From contig NZ_CP045293.1 in assembly GCF_009363075.1 (NCBI RefSeq), positions 3,906,001-3,970,000 of the forward strand: a DNA stretch of 64,000 nucleotides, written 5' to 3'. The stretch's first letter is position 1; each line of letters starts with the position of its first letter. This stretch comes from Paenibacillus guangzhouensis. GTDB taxonomy: Bacteria > Bacillota > Bacilli > Paenibacillales > Paenibacillaceae. A program made the position numbers and the translations under genes. Below, in pieces: positions 51,312 through 59,225 of this stretch. The notes beneath the pieces are model-generated. The model was not told the DNA's origin. It saw nothing but the letters and a program-made list of their open reading frames with translations, and made no database searches.

Positions 51312-52769
51312 CTATTCAAGGGTAGGATGAAAGCTACTAACGATAGGAAGCCAGATGATAAACGTAGATCCTTTCTCCACGGCCGTGACGACCTCAACGG
51401 AACCATAGTGCTCATCGATGATCCACTTGGCGATCGATAACCCAAGCCCTGTTCCCGCAATGATGCCACGCGATTCATCCGCGCGGTAGAACCGGTCAAA
51501 GATATATGGAACTTGTTCCCGATCCATCCCAATGCCCGTATCCTTGATGCGGATTCCGATCTGCTCGTCGTGACGAACGGCATCGATCGTAACCGAGCCT
51601 TCCGGCGTATATTTGAATGCATTCTCGATAAAGACAAAGAGCATCTGCTGCAAATATTCTTTGTGCCCGTTCACTCCGATGGCATCCAAGGCCGACAAAT
51701 CGCCCGTGATCCACTCCGCTGTCCTAGGCAGGAACTGGGCGCGGCGAATAACTTCATCCACGAGCGGGCGCATGTGAATCGGCTCTTTCTCCATGATCAC
51801 ACCCGCATCCGCGCGAGCTAGCGCGAGCAGGTCGTTCACCAGCCGCGACATCCGTCTGGATTCGCCTGCAATATCCTGCAGCGCTTCGAGCGACATCTCT
51901 TTCTTCATCGCCTCATCGATATGCTTGCTCTCTAATTCTCCTGCAGGTCCCCACATCTTCTCGAGCAGATCGACATTCCCTCGAATGGTCGTCAACGGCG
52001 TGCGCAGCTCATGTGAGGCATCTGATACGAATCGGCGCTGCGCGCGATAAGATTCATCGAGTTCCCGGTAGAAAACTTCCATCCGCGAGATCATCTCATT
52101 GACGGTATCAGTCAGCTGTCCAATCTCATCGTTCGGACCGGTTCGCTTAATACGGACGCTAAGATCCGACCCCCGCTGGATTTGATTCGCTGCTCGAATG
52201 ACATTTTCGATCGGACGCAGAGATTTACGAGCAAGGAAGAGACCGATCGTCGATGCGATAATGACCATCGTGATCGAGACAAGCGTTAGAATATTTTTGA
52301 GCTGGGTGAAGAATAAGATCTCTTTCCCGGTATAGACTCCGATCGTGGCGACGCCGATTGTTTTGTTTTCGCCCTTATTCTTTATATTGATCGGTATTTC
52401 ATAGACGTAGAATGGTAGGCCTTCCACGGTGATATGCTTGAATCCGGATTTGATTTTATCCGCTGACTTCGGATACGGGAATTGTATCCCTCCTAGATTC
52501 GGCGTCACTTTGATCGTACCGTTCACGTAATTGACGAATTGGGCGTACATCTCCTCTTCGAAGCCTTTACCGCCCACATTTAAGTCGATGCCATCCAAAA
52601 AATTATAATCCGCCGTAACCCGCATCACTTCAACTTGCTTGTTAATCTTATCCCGCATGCCGCCATAAATGCTCTGATCCGCGAACCAATAGATCGCAAG
52701 ACCAACGAGAAAGAATGTTACAGCGAGAATGGAAGCATACCATGCTGTAAGCCGAAGCCGAATCGACAT
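51312..52769 (-). CDS. membrane sensor histidine kinase, partner of the adjacent OmpR-type regulator
   Basis: The 485-residue protein has a membrane segment (about 8-30), an outer domain of about 130 residues, a second membrane segment (about 165-190), HAMP (about 195-245), and a kinase core: FVSDASHELRTPLTTIRGNV near 254 (phospho-acceptor His), VFIENAFKYTPEGSV near 389, IKDTGIGMD near 415 and GTGLGLSIAKWIIDEHYGSV near 442. Its ATG shares a base with the regulator's TAA. Behind it lies an HtrA-type protease gene, so the trio resembles the CssRS-HtrB secretion-stress system; the specificity is inferred. Confidence 0.93.
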   Translation of the reverse strand: MSIRLRLTAWYASILAVTFFLVGLAIYWFADQSIYGGMRDKINKQVEVMRVTADYNFLDGIDLNVGGKGFEEEMYAQFVNYVNGTIKVTPNLGGIQFPYPKSADKIKSGFKHITVEGLPFYVYEIPINIKNKGENKTIGVATIGVYTGKEILFFTQLKNILTLVSITMVIIASTIGLFLARKSLRPIENVIRAANQIQRGSDLSVRIKRTGPNDEIGQLTDTVNEMISRMEVFYRELDESYRAQRRFVSDASHELRTPLTTIRGNVDLLEKMWGPAGELESKHIDEAMKKEMSLEALQDIAGESRRMSRLVNDLLALARADAGVIMEKEPIHMRPLVDEVIRRAQFLPRTAEWITGDLSALDAIGVNGHKEYLQQMLFVFIENAFKYTPEGSVTIDAVRHDEQIGIRIKDTGIGMDREQVPYIFDRFYRADESRGIIAGTGLGLSIAKWIIDEHYGSVEVVTAVEKGSTFIIWLPIVSSFHPTLE

Positions 52770-53464
52770 TACGAATCACCTCGCAGCACGTAGCCCGCGC
52801 CACGCACCGTCTGAATAATTCGCTTACCTCCGAACTCTTCGGTCTTCTGCCGCAGCATGGCTACATACACTTCGAGTACATTCGATTCGCCGCTAAAATC
52901 ATAACCCCAGATCTTCTCCATGATCATGTCGCGTGTTAACACCCGCTTCGGGTTCAGCATGAACAGATGGAGCAATTCGAACTCTTTCGTTGTGAGCTCA
53001 ATCGTATGGCCATCGCGAATCACTTGACGCATGTCTAAATCGAGCACGAGATCTTCATATACGACTTGCCTGGATACAGATTCGACTTCGGTCTCGCTGG
53101 ATTTGCGTCGCAACAATGCACGAACACGCGCGAGTAACTCTTCCAGCGCAAACGGCTTGACCAAATAATCATCCGCTCCGTTATCGAGGCCTTTCACTCG
53201 GTCCTTAATATCGTCCTTCGCAGTTAACATCAGTACCGGCACCGAGCTGCCTGCTTCACGAATCCGGCGGCATACCTCCCAGCCATCCACCTTCGGCATC
53301 ATCACATCAAGAACGACGAGATCCGGTTCGGATTCCATCATCTTGTTCAATCCCTGCTCCCCATTCGATGCGGTCAATACTTCATATCCTTCAAAAGCAA
53401 GCCCGCGCCGGAGCATCGAAATAATCTTCTCATCATCATCTACAATCAATATCCGCTGCCTCAT
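52769..53464 (-). CDS. OmpR-family response regulator linked to htrA
   Basis: The 231-residue regulator has a receiver domain ([14 protein letters not shown] at 5-18, [17 protein letters not shown] with phospho-Asp near 52, [17 protein letters not shown] near 98) and a winged-helix effector ([20 protein letters not shown] near 157, [16 protein letters not shown] near 195). ATG 53464 has AGGGGGA 7 bases ahead. It overlaps the kinase gene by one base and follows the protease gene by 74 bases, with a terminator in between. A direct repeat of OmpR type lies at the htrA promoter. Confidence 0.93.
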   Translation of the reverse strand: MRQRILIVDDDEKIISMLRRGLAFEGYEVLTASNGEQGLNKMMESEPDLVVLDVMMPKVDGWEVCRRIREAGSSVPVLMLTAKDDIKDRVKGLDNGADDYLVKPFALEELLARVRALLRRKSSETEVESVSRQVVYEDLVLDLDMRQVIRDGHTIELTTKEFELLHLFMLNPKRVLTRDMIMEKIWGYDFSGESNVLEVYVAMLRQKTEEFGGKRIIQTVRGAGYVLRGDS

Positions 53465-53487
53465 CGCTCGATCCCCCTGTCTCATGC

Positions 53488-53529
53488 GAAAAGGAAGCAA
53501 GAAGGTGTTCATGCCTTCCGCTTCCTTCC
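53488..53529 (-). terminator. hairpin between htrA and the two-component genes
   Basis: AAGGAAGC-GGAAGG and CCTTC-GCTTCCTT (53528-53491) form a stem followed by TTCGC on the minus strand. The short T-tract suggests partial termination, lowering regulator and kinase output relative to the protease. Confidence 0.65.
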
Positions 53530-53538
53530 TAACCCGTT

Positions 53539-55149
53539 TTATTGGTTACCATTTGCGTTATATTTATTTTTGTCGCCGATCTTGACTTTCAAATCCATCG
53601 CTTTTCCATTCCGAACGATATTGAACGTCACTTCATCGCCGACTTTCTTCTGTTGGATCGCCTCGATCAACGCTTCATTCGTCGCATATTTCTTGCCGTC
53701 GATCCCTGTAATGATATCGTAAGCCCGAAGGTCAGCTTCATAAGCAGGCGTACGGTAGTACACTTGCGTCACAATCGATCCTTCCACTTTATCTGTATTC
53801 AGCTGCTTCGCAATATCATCTGTCATCGTCGCGAGTGTCGCACCAATGAACGGAACAGGCTCTTGAGGAATCTCCTTGTTCGCTTTGAGGTTCGACAGAT
53901 TCTCTAGGATAGTCTTCGCCGGAATGGCGAACCCAATGCCTTGCGAGTCTGCACTAACCGCGACGTTCATCCCAATGACTTCACCGTTCATATTGAGCAA
54001 TGGTCCGCCGGAGTTCCCTGGGTTGATAGAAGCATCCGTTTGAATCAAATGTTTGTACTCACGCGTCTTGCCAGCTTCTTGGTCCGGAATACTAATGGAG
54101 CGTTCTTTCGCGCTTAACACCCCAGCTGTCACCGTATGGTCGAAGCCGTTCGGGTTCCCGATCGCAACGAGCCAGTCACCAGATTGAGCTTGATCCGAGT
54201 TACCGATATTGATCGTCGGGAAATCTGCCCCTTCAATTTTTAGTACGGCAAGGTCTAAGTCGAAGCTTGAACCGAGCAATTTCGCAACATAAGGCTTGTC
54301 ATGCCCTTCCAAGACGACCTTGATCTGATCCGCGCCTGCAATCACGTGTTGGTTCGTAAGGATATATCCCTCTTTGTCGAAAATAAACCCTGAACCTAAT
54401 CCATTTTCGATTAACGCGTCGCTATTACCATTCTGACGTTGTTGATTGGATCCGCCGCCGCTGCCATCTCCGAAGAATTGACGGAAGAACGGATCATCCA
54501 TAAATGGATTGCTGTTGCTTTGTCTTTTGTTCTGTTTGACATAGGTCTCGATTTTAACAACCGCAGGACTTGCACTCTTCACAATGCTCGTAATGTCACC
54601 TGGACGCTCAAGCGGTGCAGTATTCACATTCGCACTTGTCGTAACGGCATTGCCGCTAGATGAACTCGAACCTTCTGATCCGTTCGTACTACCCGTGAAT
54701 AAGTTGTAGCGATCCGAGACGAACATTAAGGAGCTAATCACAAGCATCCCAGCCAAGAAGGAGATGAACACCGTCTTGAACGATGACTTCGGAGGTGCTT
54801 GATTGTTCACTTGCCAGTTCCCGCCGATCGTACCATTTCCACTACCGCCATTACTGTAGTTCGCGAAATCCACGTTACCGGCCTTCAGTTCCATGCCCTG
54901 TGAATAGTAGGACCGCGTTGGCGCTGCTTTAATCGGATCTGGAGGTGTGACTTCAACTTCGGAAGCCATCCCGCCGTTCGATGCCGTTGCATCATTTCCC
55001 GTTACTTCGCTTGGTACGGATTTGAACGGTCCGTAAGAATAATAATACGAGGATGACTGCTCTTGCTTGTCTTGATTTTCTTTCGACTCATGATCGTTAT
55101 GTTCTTCGAATAATCGTTCGTTATCATTGCGTTTATTTTCTTCACTCAT
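53539..55149 (-). CDS. HtrA/DegP-type membrane serine protease
   Basis: The 536-residue protein has an acidic, low-complexity cytosolic start, one membrane segment (about 128-148, [20 protein letters not shown]), a trypsin-like protease and a C-terminal PDZ domain (about 440-530). The catalytic triad is visible: [13 protein letters not shown] (His about 265), [14 protein letters not shown] (Asp about 295) and [12 protein letters not shown] (Ser about 375). It degrades or refolds misfolded secreted proteins at the outer face. ATG 55149 lies 7 bases after TTGGAGG. It has its own activator-type promoter, next to liaFSR. Confidence 0.94.
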   Translation of the reverse strand: MSEENKRNDNERLFEEHNDHESKENQDKQEQSSSYYYSYGPFKSVPSEVTGNDATASNGGMASEVEVTPPDPIKAAPTRSYYSQGMELKAGNVDFANYSNGGSGNGTIGGNWQVNNQAPPKSSFKTVFISFLAGMLVISSLMFVSDRYNLFTGSTNGSEGSSSSSGNAVTTSANVNTAPLERPGDITSIVKSASPAVVKIETYVKQNKRQSNSNPFMDDPFFRQFFGDGSGGGSNQQRQNGNSDALIENGLGSGFIFDKEGYILTNQHVIAGADQIKVVLEGHDKPYVAKLLGSSFDLDLAVLKIEGADFPTINIGNSDQAQSGDWLVAIGNPNGFDHTVTAGVLSAKERSISIPDQEAGKTREYKHLIQTDASINPGNSGGPLLNMNGEVIGMNVAVSADSQGIGFAIPAKTILENLSNLKANKEIPQEPVPFIGATLATMTDDIAKQLNTDKVEGSIVTQVYYRTPAYEADLRAYDIITGIDGKKYATNEALIEAIQQKKVGDEVTFNIVRNGKAMDLKVKIGDKNKYNANGNQ

Positions 55150-55181
55150 TCGAATGACCTCCAATGCTAAATTAGCTGCTC

Positions 55182-55226
55182 TGTATAGTCATTATCATGA
55201 ACGATAAACCTTAAACCAACCTTAAA
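55182..55226 (-). promoter_or_regulatory. htrA promoter with OmpR-type direct repeat
   Basis: On the minus strand TTTAAGGTT occurs twice with an 11-bp period (55226-55218 and 55215-55207). The second copy overlaps a poor -35 (GGTTTA, 55210-55205), 17 bases ahead of TATACA (55187-55182). This is the layout of a promoter activated by an OmpR-family dimer. Confidence 0.65.
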
Positions 55227-55239
55227 AACAATTTAAACG

Positions 55240-55269
55240 AAAATAAAACCTAGGCGACTGCCTTTTAGG
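55240..55269 (-). terminator. terminator of liaFSR
   Basis: CCTA-GGC and GCC-TAGG pair around AGTC with a small bulge, followed on the minus strand by TTTTATTTT. It overlaps the liaR stop. Confidence 0.5.
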
Positions 55270-55918
55270 CACTTACCCACCCCTTGCGATGGGCATAAAT
55301 CGCGAGCTGTGTCCGGTCTTCCATCTCGCATTTCATCAGTAGGTTGCTGACATGGGATTTCACCGTTTTGATGCTGATATGCAGCTCTTCCGAGATATCT
55401 TTATTCGTCTTTCCTTCTGCAATGAGGAGGAGCACTTCCTTCTCGCGCTCCGTGAGGCCATCGGATTCTCCTTGCGTAGTACGCTGCCGGATTCCACGGG
55501 TCAGCGCTTGGGAGACATCGCCGGTCATGACAGGCATCCCCCGGAAAGCGCCCTGCAGCGCATAGATAAGTTCATCCGCAGAGACGGTCTTTAGCACGTA
55601 GCTCACCGCGCCTGCTTCCACGGCCTCCACCACTTGGCGATCTTCCAGAAAACTCGTTAGAATAATGATCTTCATGCCAGGAAAATCACGCATAATCTCT
55701 CTTGTCGCTTCAACACCGTTCATCTCTGGCATCATCAGATCCATCAATATAACATCTGGCAGTCCTTCAGCAAATCCTTGCTTCAAGGCAGCGATTGCTT
55801 CGAGTCCATTGCCTGCTTCCCCGATGACATCGAACTTTGGTTCAATCATCAAATACGTGCGTAATCCCATCCGTACCATTTCATGATCATCCACGATCAA
55901 TACTTTAATTCTCTCCAT
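55265..55918 (-). CDS. liaR: LiaR-type response regulator (NarL family)
   Basis: The 217-residue regulator has a receiver domain (VLIVDDHEMVRMGLRTYL at 6-23, DVILMDLMMPEMNGVEA with the phospho-Asp near 57, SYVLKTVSADELI near 103) and a LuxR-type DNA-binding domain (GLTEREKEVLLLIAEGKTNK near 152-171, ISEELHISIKTVKSHVSNLL near 173-192). It is the last gene of liaFSR, overlaps liaS by 14 bases, and matches B. subtilis LiaR in order and layout. It controls the response to cell-wall antibiotics in that organism. Confidence 0.92.
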   Translation of the reverse strand: MERIKVLIVDDHEMVRMGLRTYLMIEPKFDVIGEAGNGLEAIAALKQGFAEGLPDVILMDLMMPEMNGVEATREIMRDFPGMKIIILTSFLEDRQVVEAVEAGAVSYVLKTVSADELIYALQGAFRGMPVMTGDVSQALTRGIRQRTTQGESDGLTEREKEVLLLIAEGKTNKDISEELHISIKTVKSHVSNLLMKCEMEDRTQLAIYAHRKGWVSA

Positions 55919-56948
55919 CGATCTTCGTCTCCTCTTCGAATTTCGGCATGTATACACGAATGGTCGTCCCAGCACCTGGTGTGCTCATAATATCCACCTG
56001 TCCGCCCAGCTTCTCAGCACGTTCTTGCATCGTATGAAGTCCATAGGAGCCAGGCTTCAACGTCTGCGTATTAAATCCTCGCCCGTCATCATTGATAGAT
56101 AATATATATTGGCTTTCCCGTTCGGTCAGCTTCAGCGTCACACGTTGTGCAGAAGCGTGCTTCACGATATTTGCGACCGCTTCTTGGATAATAAGGAACA
56201 TCTGGTGTTCCTTCGCTTCCGAGATCGGTTCGTGAAGATCGAGTTCTTTGGTGCCCTGCAACCCGTTATGACGGCAATAATCGGGGAACCATGCATCCAG
56301 CGCCTCGGACAGTGACTTCCCTTCCAGCTCGATCGGTCTTAACTGTGCGATAAGCCCTCGCATTTGCTTCTGCGCCAAATACGACATTTGAATTAATTGA
56401 TCCATAACTAGCTTCGCGCGTTCCATATCGATCTCCATCACCTTCGGGAGGGATGACGCCGACATGTGAATGGCGAATAATTGTTGACTAACCGTATCAT
56501 GCAAGTCGCGAGCCAGACGCTTCCGTTCTTCTGATACCGCAGACTCCGTTGTCATTTCCAGCTGCATCACCTGCTGCTCTCCAAGCTTCTGCAGCAGCTT
56601 CATTTTCTTCTCAACGCTATCCACCATCGTATTGAATTCATAGTACAGACGTGCAAAAGAGGGGTCCTCTGTCCGCCGAATTCGAACGGATAAATTCCCC
56701 CTTGAGACTTGAAGCATACTGTCATGAATGGCATCAATACGACGCTGCATCCGCTGTGCTACGGCATAACCAACGATTGTGCATAGGATAATGATAAGTA
56801 ATAAATAACCCACCCACAATCGAAAATCGGTTAACATTCCCTCATATCGAAAGATACCAAGCAGCACAGCGACGATGCTGAATGCACTGGAGAGTGCAAA
56901 GTATATCAGTAATCCCCATTTTGAATTCTGCAATATGCGCGTCATCAT
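55905..56948 (-). CDS. liaS: LiaS-type sensor histidine kinase
   Basis: The 347-residue HisKA_3 kinase has two membrane segments (about 12-31 and 42-64) with a very short outer loop, typical of intramembrane-sensing kinases. A HAMP follows (about 65-120), then EERKRLARDLHDTVSQQLFA near 141-160 with the phospho-His, QEAVANIVKHASAQ near 251, SINDDGRGF near 284 and GSYGLHTMQERAEKLGGQVD near 298. It follows liaF by 3 bases and overlaps liaR. Confidence 0.93.
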   Translation of the reverse strand: MMTRILQNSKWGLLIYFALSSAFSIVAVLLGIFRYEGMLTDFRLWVGYLLLIIILCTIVGYAVAQRMQRRIDAIHDSMLQVSRGNLSVRIRRTEDPSFARLYYEFNTMVDSVEKKMKLLQKLGEQQVMQLEMTTESAVSEERKRLARDLHDTVSQQLFAIHMSASSLPKVMEIDMERAKLVMDQLIQMSYLAQKQMRGLIAQLRPIELEGKSLSEALDAWFPDYCRHNGLQGTKELDLHEPISEAKEHQMFLIIQEAVANIVKHASAQRVTLKLTERESQYILSINDDGRGFNTQTLKPGSYGLHTMQERAEKLGGQVDIMSTPGAGTTIRVYMPKFEEETKIDGEN

Positions 56949-56951
56949 GAT

Positions 56952-57821
56952 TTAACCTACTTTATTCACTTTGACATCACCGATAAATGTGCTCACGATG
57001 ATACGTACTTTTTTACTTGCCTCATTATAGTAAGGTGTCTCTTGTCGAATGTTCTTCATAAATCCGCTCTCGAAATGATCCAGCAGCTTCACATCGCCAT
57101 GGAAAGCACTGCAAGAGACGGCGACGCCAACCTCAATATCATTAGGTACATAAACCTTCACATCACCGATGAAAGACGATACATTGATTCGCGTCTCTCC
57201 ATAAGGGATATGCGCCTTCGTTAAATCAAGCACGGTATCGCCAATGAAATGCGAGATGTTCATCGGCTTCAATTCCCAGAACTCTGAACCCATATGAAGA
57301 TCTCCGATGAACCCGGATTTATTCACCGCGTTACCTTGCCATCCGAACTCGAAATCTTCTTTCCACGTCGATTTCGGCGACTCACTTCCTGGAGGAGGTG
57401 GCGGTGGCGGCGGTGTCATCCCATACGGCTCCGGCGGGATATGAAAGTGCGGATCATGTTTTTTGTAAGAGCGACGAGGCTTAAGTATGACGTACAGTCC
57501 GATGAGAATGAGCATCAGAGGTACCAAATAACGGAAGAAATCCCCGGCCGAAAGATGAATCACATCTAGATTACGCGCTAGGAAATATCCACCGATTAAG
57601 ATGAGTACGACGTTCCCAAACGAGACCGAACGTCCATATTCATGATGTTTGTGCGACACCACATTCTTCAGTCCTGCGAGAATCAGGATGACAGGCCAAT
57701 ATGTGCGTATCACATAACCAATATCGATGTGAACATAACCCATCTGATTCAATAAGAACACTACACCAATTCCGACAAGGATAAGCCCTCCAAACAATCG
57801 AGATCCAAATCCTGAATGCAT
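56952..57821 (-). CDS. liaF: LiaF-type negative regulator of LiaRS
   Basis: The 289-residue membrane protein has about four hydrophobic segments in the first 115 residues (GLILVGIGVVFLLNQMGYVH; VLILIGGYFLARNLDV). A run of eight prolines follows near 143, then the LiaF C-terminal domain (about 165-289), a beta-roll built of repeated G-F-I-G-D units (SGFIGDLHMG, SHFIGDTVLD, SSFIGDVKVY, SAFHGDVKLL, STFIGDVKVN). It keeps LiaS inactive in the absence of envelope stress. GGAGGCG lies ahead of ATG 57821. The 5' leader carries a 243-bp structured repeat. Confidence 0.92.
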   Translation of the reverse strand: MHSGFGSRLFGGLILVGIGVVFLLNQMGYVHIDIGYVIRTYWPVILILAGLKNVVSHKHHEYGRSVSFGNVVLILIGGYFLARNLDVIHLSAGDFFRYLVPLMLILIGLYVILKPRRSYKKHDPHFHIPPEPYGMTPPPPPPPPGSESPKSTWKEDFEFGWQGNAVNKSGFIGDLHMGSEFWELKPMNISHFIGDTVLDLTKAHIPYGETRINVSSFIGDVKVYVPNDIEVGVAVSCSAFHGDVKLLDHFESGFMKNIRQETPYYNEASKKVRIIVSTFIGDVKVNKVG

Positions 57822-57856
57822 ATTCAACGCCTCCACACGATCTTCTTTAAATGCGT

Positions 57857-58099
57857 GTTCAAAAAGTCGGCATTTCAGCACCGAGAAGGTTGCGAGAACC
57901 TGAAGCCATGCTTCCGTAGCGAGTTTTTCTCTGAAAAACTTTTAGGAGGAACGGAGTTTAGGCGAAACCTAAATGAGTACCTGAAATGTTTTCAGGGGAA
58001 ACATACTCCGTAAGCATATGCTCTTCGAAGGTGAACGCAAGATTCGATGTCGATTTTGCTTCATGAATGGCTTCGTGATCAAATGATGACTTTTTGAAC
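57857..58099. repeat. 243-bp structured repeat with 12-bp terminal inverted repeats, in the lia leader
   Basis: The ends are GTTCAAAAAGTC (57857-57868) and its exact inverse GACTTTTTGAAC (58088-58099). Inside are several hairpins: AGGTT/AACCT, GAAGC/GCTTC, AGTTTTT/AAAAACT, TTTAGG/CCTAAA (57957-57973) and CCTGAA/TTCAGG (57980-57996). The last two are enclosed by CGGAGT/ACTCCG (57952-57957 with 58005-58010), giving a three-way junction. No gene fits inside. I recall similar intergenic repeats from Paenibacillus genomes, which a search would confirm. It looks like a MITE or a structured-RNA family. Confidence 0.75.
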
Positions 58100-58108
58100 T
58101 ACCTCTTT

Positions 58109-58136
58109 AATCTAGTCTTAGTGTACAGGATGTCAA
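58109..58136 (-). promoter_or_regulatory. candidate promoter of liaFSR, upstream of the repeat
   Basis: On the minus strand a perfect TTGACA (58136-58131) is 16 bases ahead of TAGATT (58114-58109). The 10-bp palindrome GTCTCGAGAC (58175-58184) lies about 75 bases upstream of the start point and could bind LiaR. If this is the promoter, the repeat is part of the lia mRNA leader. Confidence 0.5.
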
Positions 58137-58227
58137 TGGCATTGAACAGCGTCGGCGGGTTGAATTGTATATCGGTCTCGAGACGGAGTGCACTTCCACA
58201 AAAAGTAAAATATCATCTATTCCATAG

Positions 58228-58253
58228 AAAAGAGGACGCTCTCGCGTCCTCTT
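58228..58253 (-). terminator. terminator of the spore-protein gene
   Basis: GAAGAGGACGC-GAGA-GCGTCCTCTTTTC is a perfect hairpin on the minus strand with a T-run. Confidence 0.88.
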
Positions 58254-58268
58254 CGGAATCCATCTGTC

Positions 58269-58523
58269 TTATAGGTCGTCAGCATCCGCATTTGCACGGG
58301 ACGCTTGACGATTCGCACGTGCTGCTGCATTAGCAGATGCTGCGCTAGAATCGTTTGCTGCTTCGCTCGCGAATTCCGTATCGAAATTAGCTTTGTTCGC
58401 GCGTGCCGCAGCGTTTGCTGCACGTGCGGAGTCCAAGTTATTATTCGCTGCGCCAGCTGTTTCGCTTGCGAATTCTGCATTGAACTTTTGGTTGCTCACC
58501 TTGTTGCGATTGTTGTTCTTCAT
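58269..58523 (-). CDS. gamma-type small acid-soluble spore protein
   Basis: The 84-residue protein is rich in Ala, Asn and Ser, with the repeated mark FNAEFASETAG near 14 and FDTEFASEAAN near 47, as in gamma-type spore proteins (SspE) that store amino acids in the forespore. EFASE is the site cut by the germination protease GPR. Here the segments between are Ala/Arg-rich (AARAAN, AARANR) rather than Gln-rich as in B. subtilis SspE. GGAGGTGAG precedes the ATG at 58523. It has its own terminator. Confidence 0.85.
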   Translation of the reverse strand: MKNNNRNKVSNQKFNAEFASETAGAANNNLDSARAANAAARANKANFDTEFASEAANDSSAASANAAARANRQASRANADADDL

Positions 58524-58547
58524 TGATTTGCTCACCTCCAAGAAGTA

Positions 58548-59105
58548 TTATGCGACTTCTTTCGGCGTCTTATGCACAATGACAGCCTCATTCAGCTCAT
58601 GAATCAGCTTCTCGGTAACTTTGCCGTCTCCGCGTTTGATAACGTGAACTTTCAATGTTTTTTTGCCCCACTCTTTGTAGACTTGCTTCGTGGTTTTATA
58701 ATATAAGTCGATTTTATTGCCTTTAATGGCTGATCCGGTATCTGCTACAATGCCATATCCATAGCCCGGTATGAACAGAACCGTGCCCAGCGGCAGTACG
58801 CTCGGATCTGCAGCAATCGTTGATATTTTGTTCTTATCACGTCTCACCTTCACGCCGGAATACGTAATACCATATTGCGGATGACCAGGGCGTTTGCCTG
58901 TCGATTCAATCCCGGCGGTATATCCTGTTGCCACAACGCTGAGTGTTTCTAGAATATCTTTAGGTTCCGGAATAATCCCTTCCTTGACCGGCTTCTCTTG
59001 TGCTGACGCCTGAAATGAAGATAGTGGGAACAACAAACCGATCGTAAGTGCAATCACAATCACCCAGCTAAATATGAACCTTGTTCTACGTATGCCTCGA
59101 AGCAT
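58548..59105 (-). CDS. secreted 3D-domain protein (MltA/RlpA-like beta-barrel)
   Basis: The 185-residue protein has a signal-type start ([20 protein letters not shown] to about 34) and a 3D domain (about 55-140). The three Asp of the fold are seen in [20 protein letters not shown] near 93-112, [12 protein letters not shown] near 115-126 and NKIDLYY near 128. Proteins with this domain, such as YocH and the Rpf-like YabE, cut or remodel peptidoglycan. ATG 59105 has GGGGGAG ahead, and the alternative at 59186 would put basic sequence before the signal. It is 24 bases upstream of the spore-protein gene but probably separate. Confidence 0.85.
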   Translation of the reverse strand: MLRGIRRTRFIFSWVIVIALTIGLLFPLSSFQASAQEKPVKEGIIPEPKDILETLSVVATGYTAGIESTGKRPGHPQYGITYSGVKVRRDKNKISTIAADPSVLPLGTVLFIPGYGYGIVADTGSAIKGNKIDLYYKTTKQVYKEWGKKTLKVHVIKRGDGKVTEKLIHELNEAVIVHKTPKEVA

Positions 59106-59183
59106 AATGGATATCTCCCCCTTATCCCGAAAGGCTCTCCAGAGATTCGACATTTTATGCATCGATGTCCGCAAAAAATTAAA

Positions 59184-59217
59184 CACACCTCCGCATCCAT
59201 GAGACGAAGGTGTGTCG
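59184..59217 (-). terminator. terminator of the dockerin protein gene
   Basis: ACACACCTT and AAGGTGTGT-type arms form a hairpin on the minus strand, followed by TTTAATTTTTTG, just after the stop at 59226. Confidence 0.8.
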
Positions 59218-59225
59218 CTGTTGGT

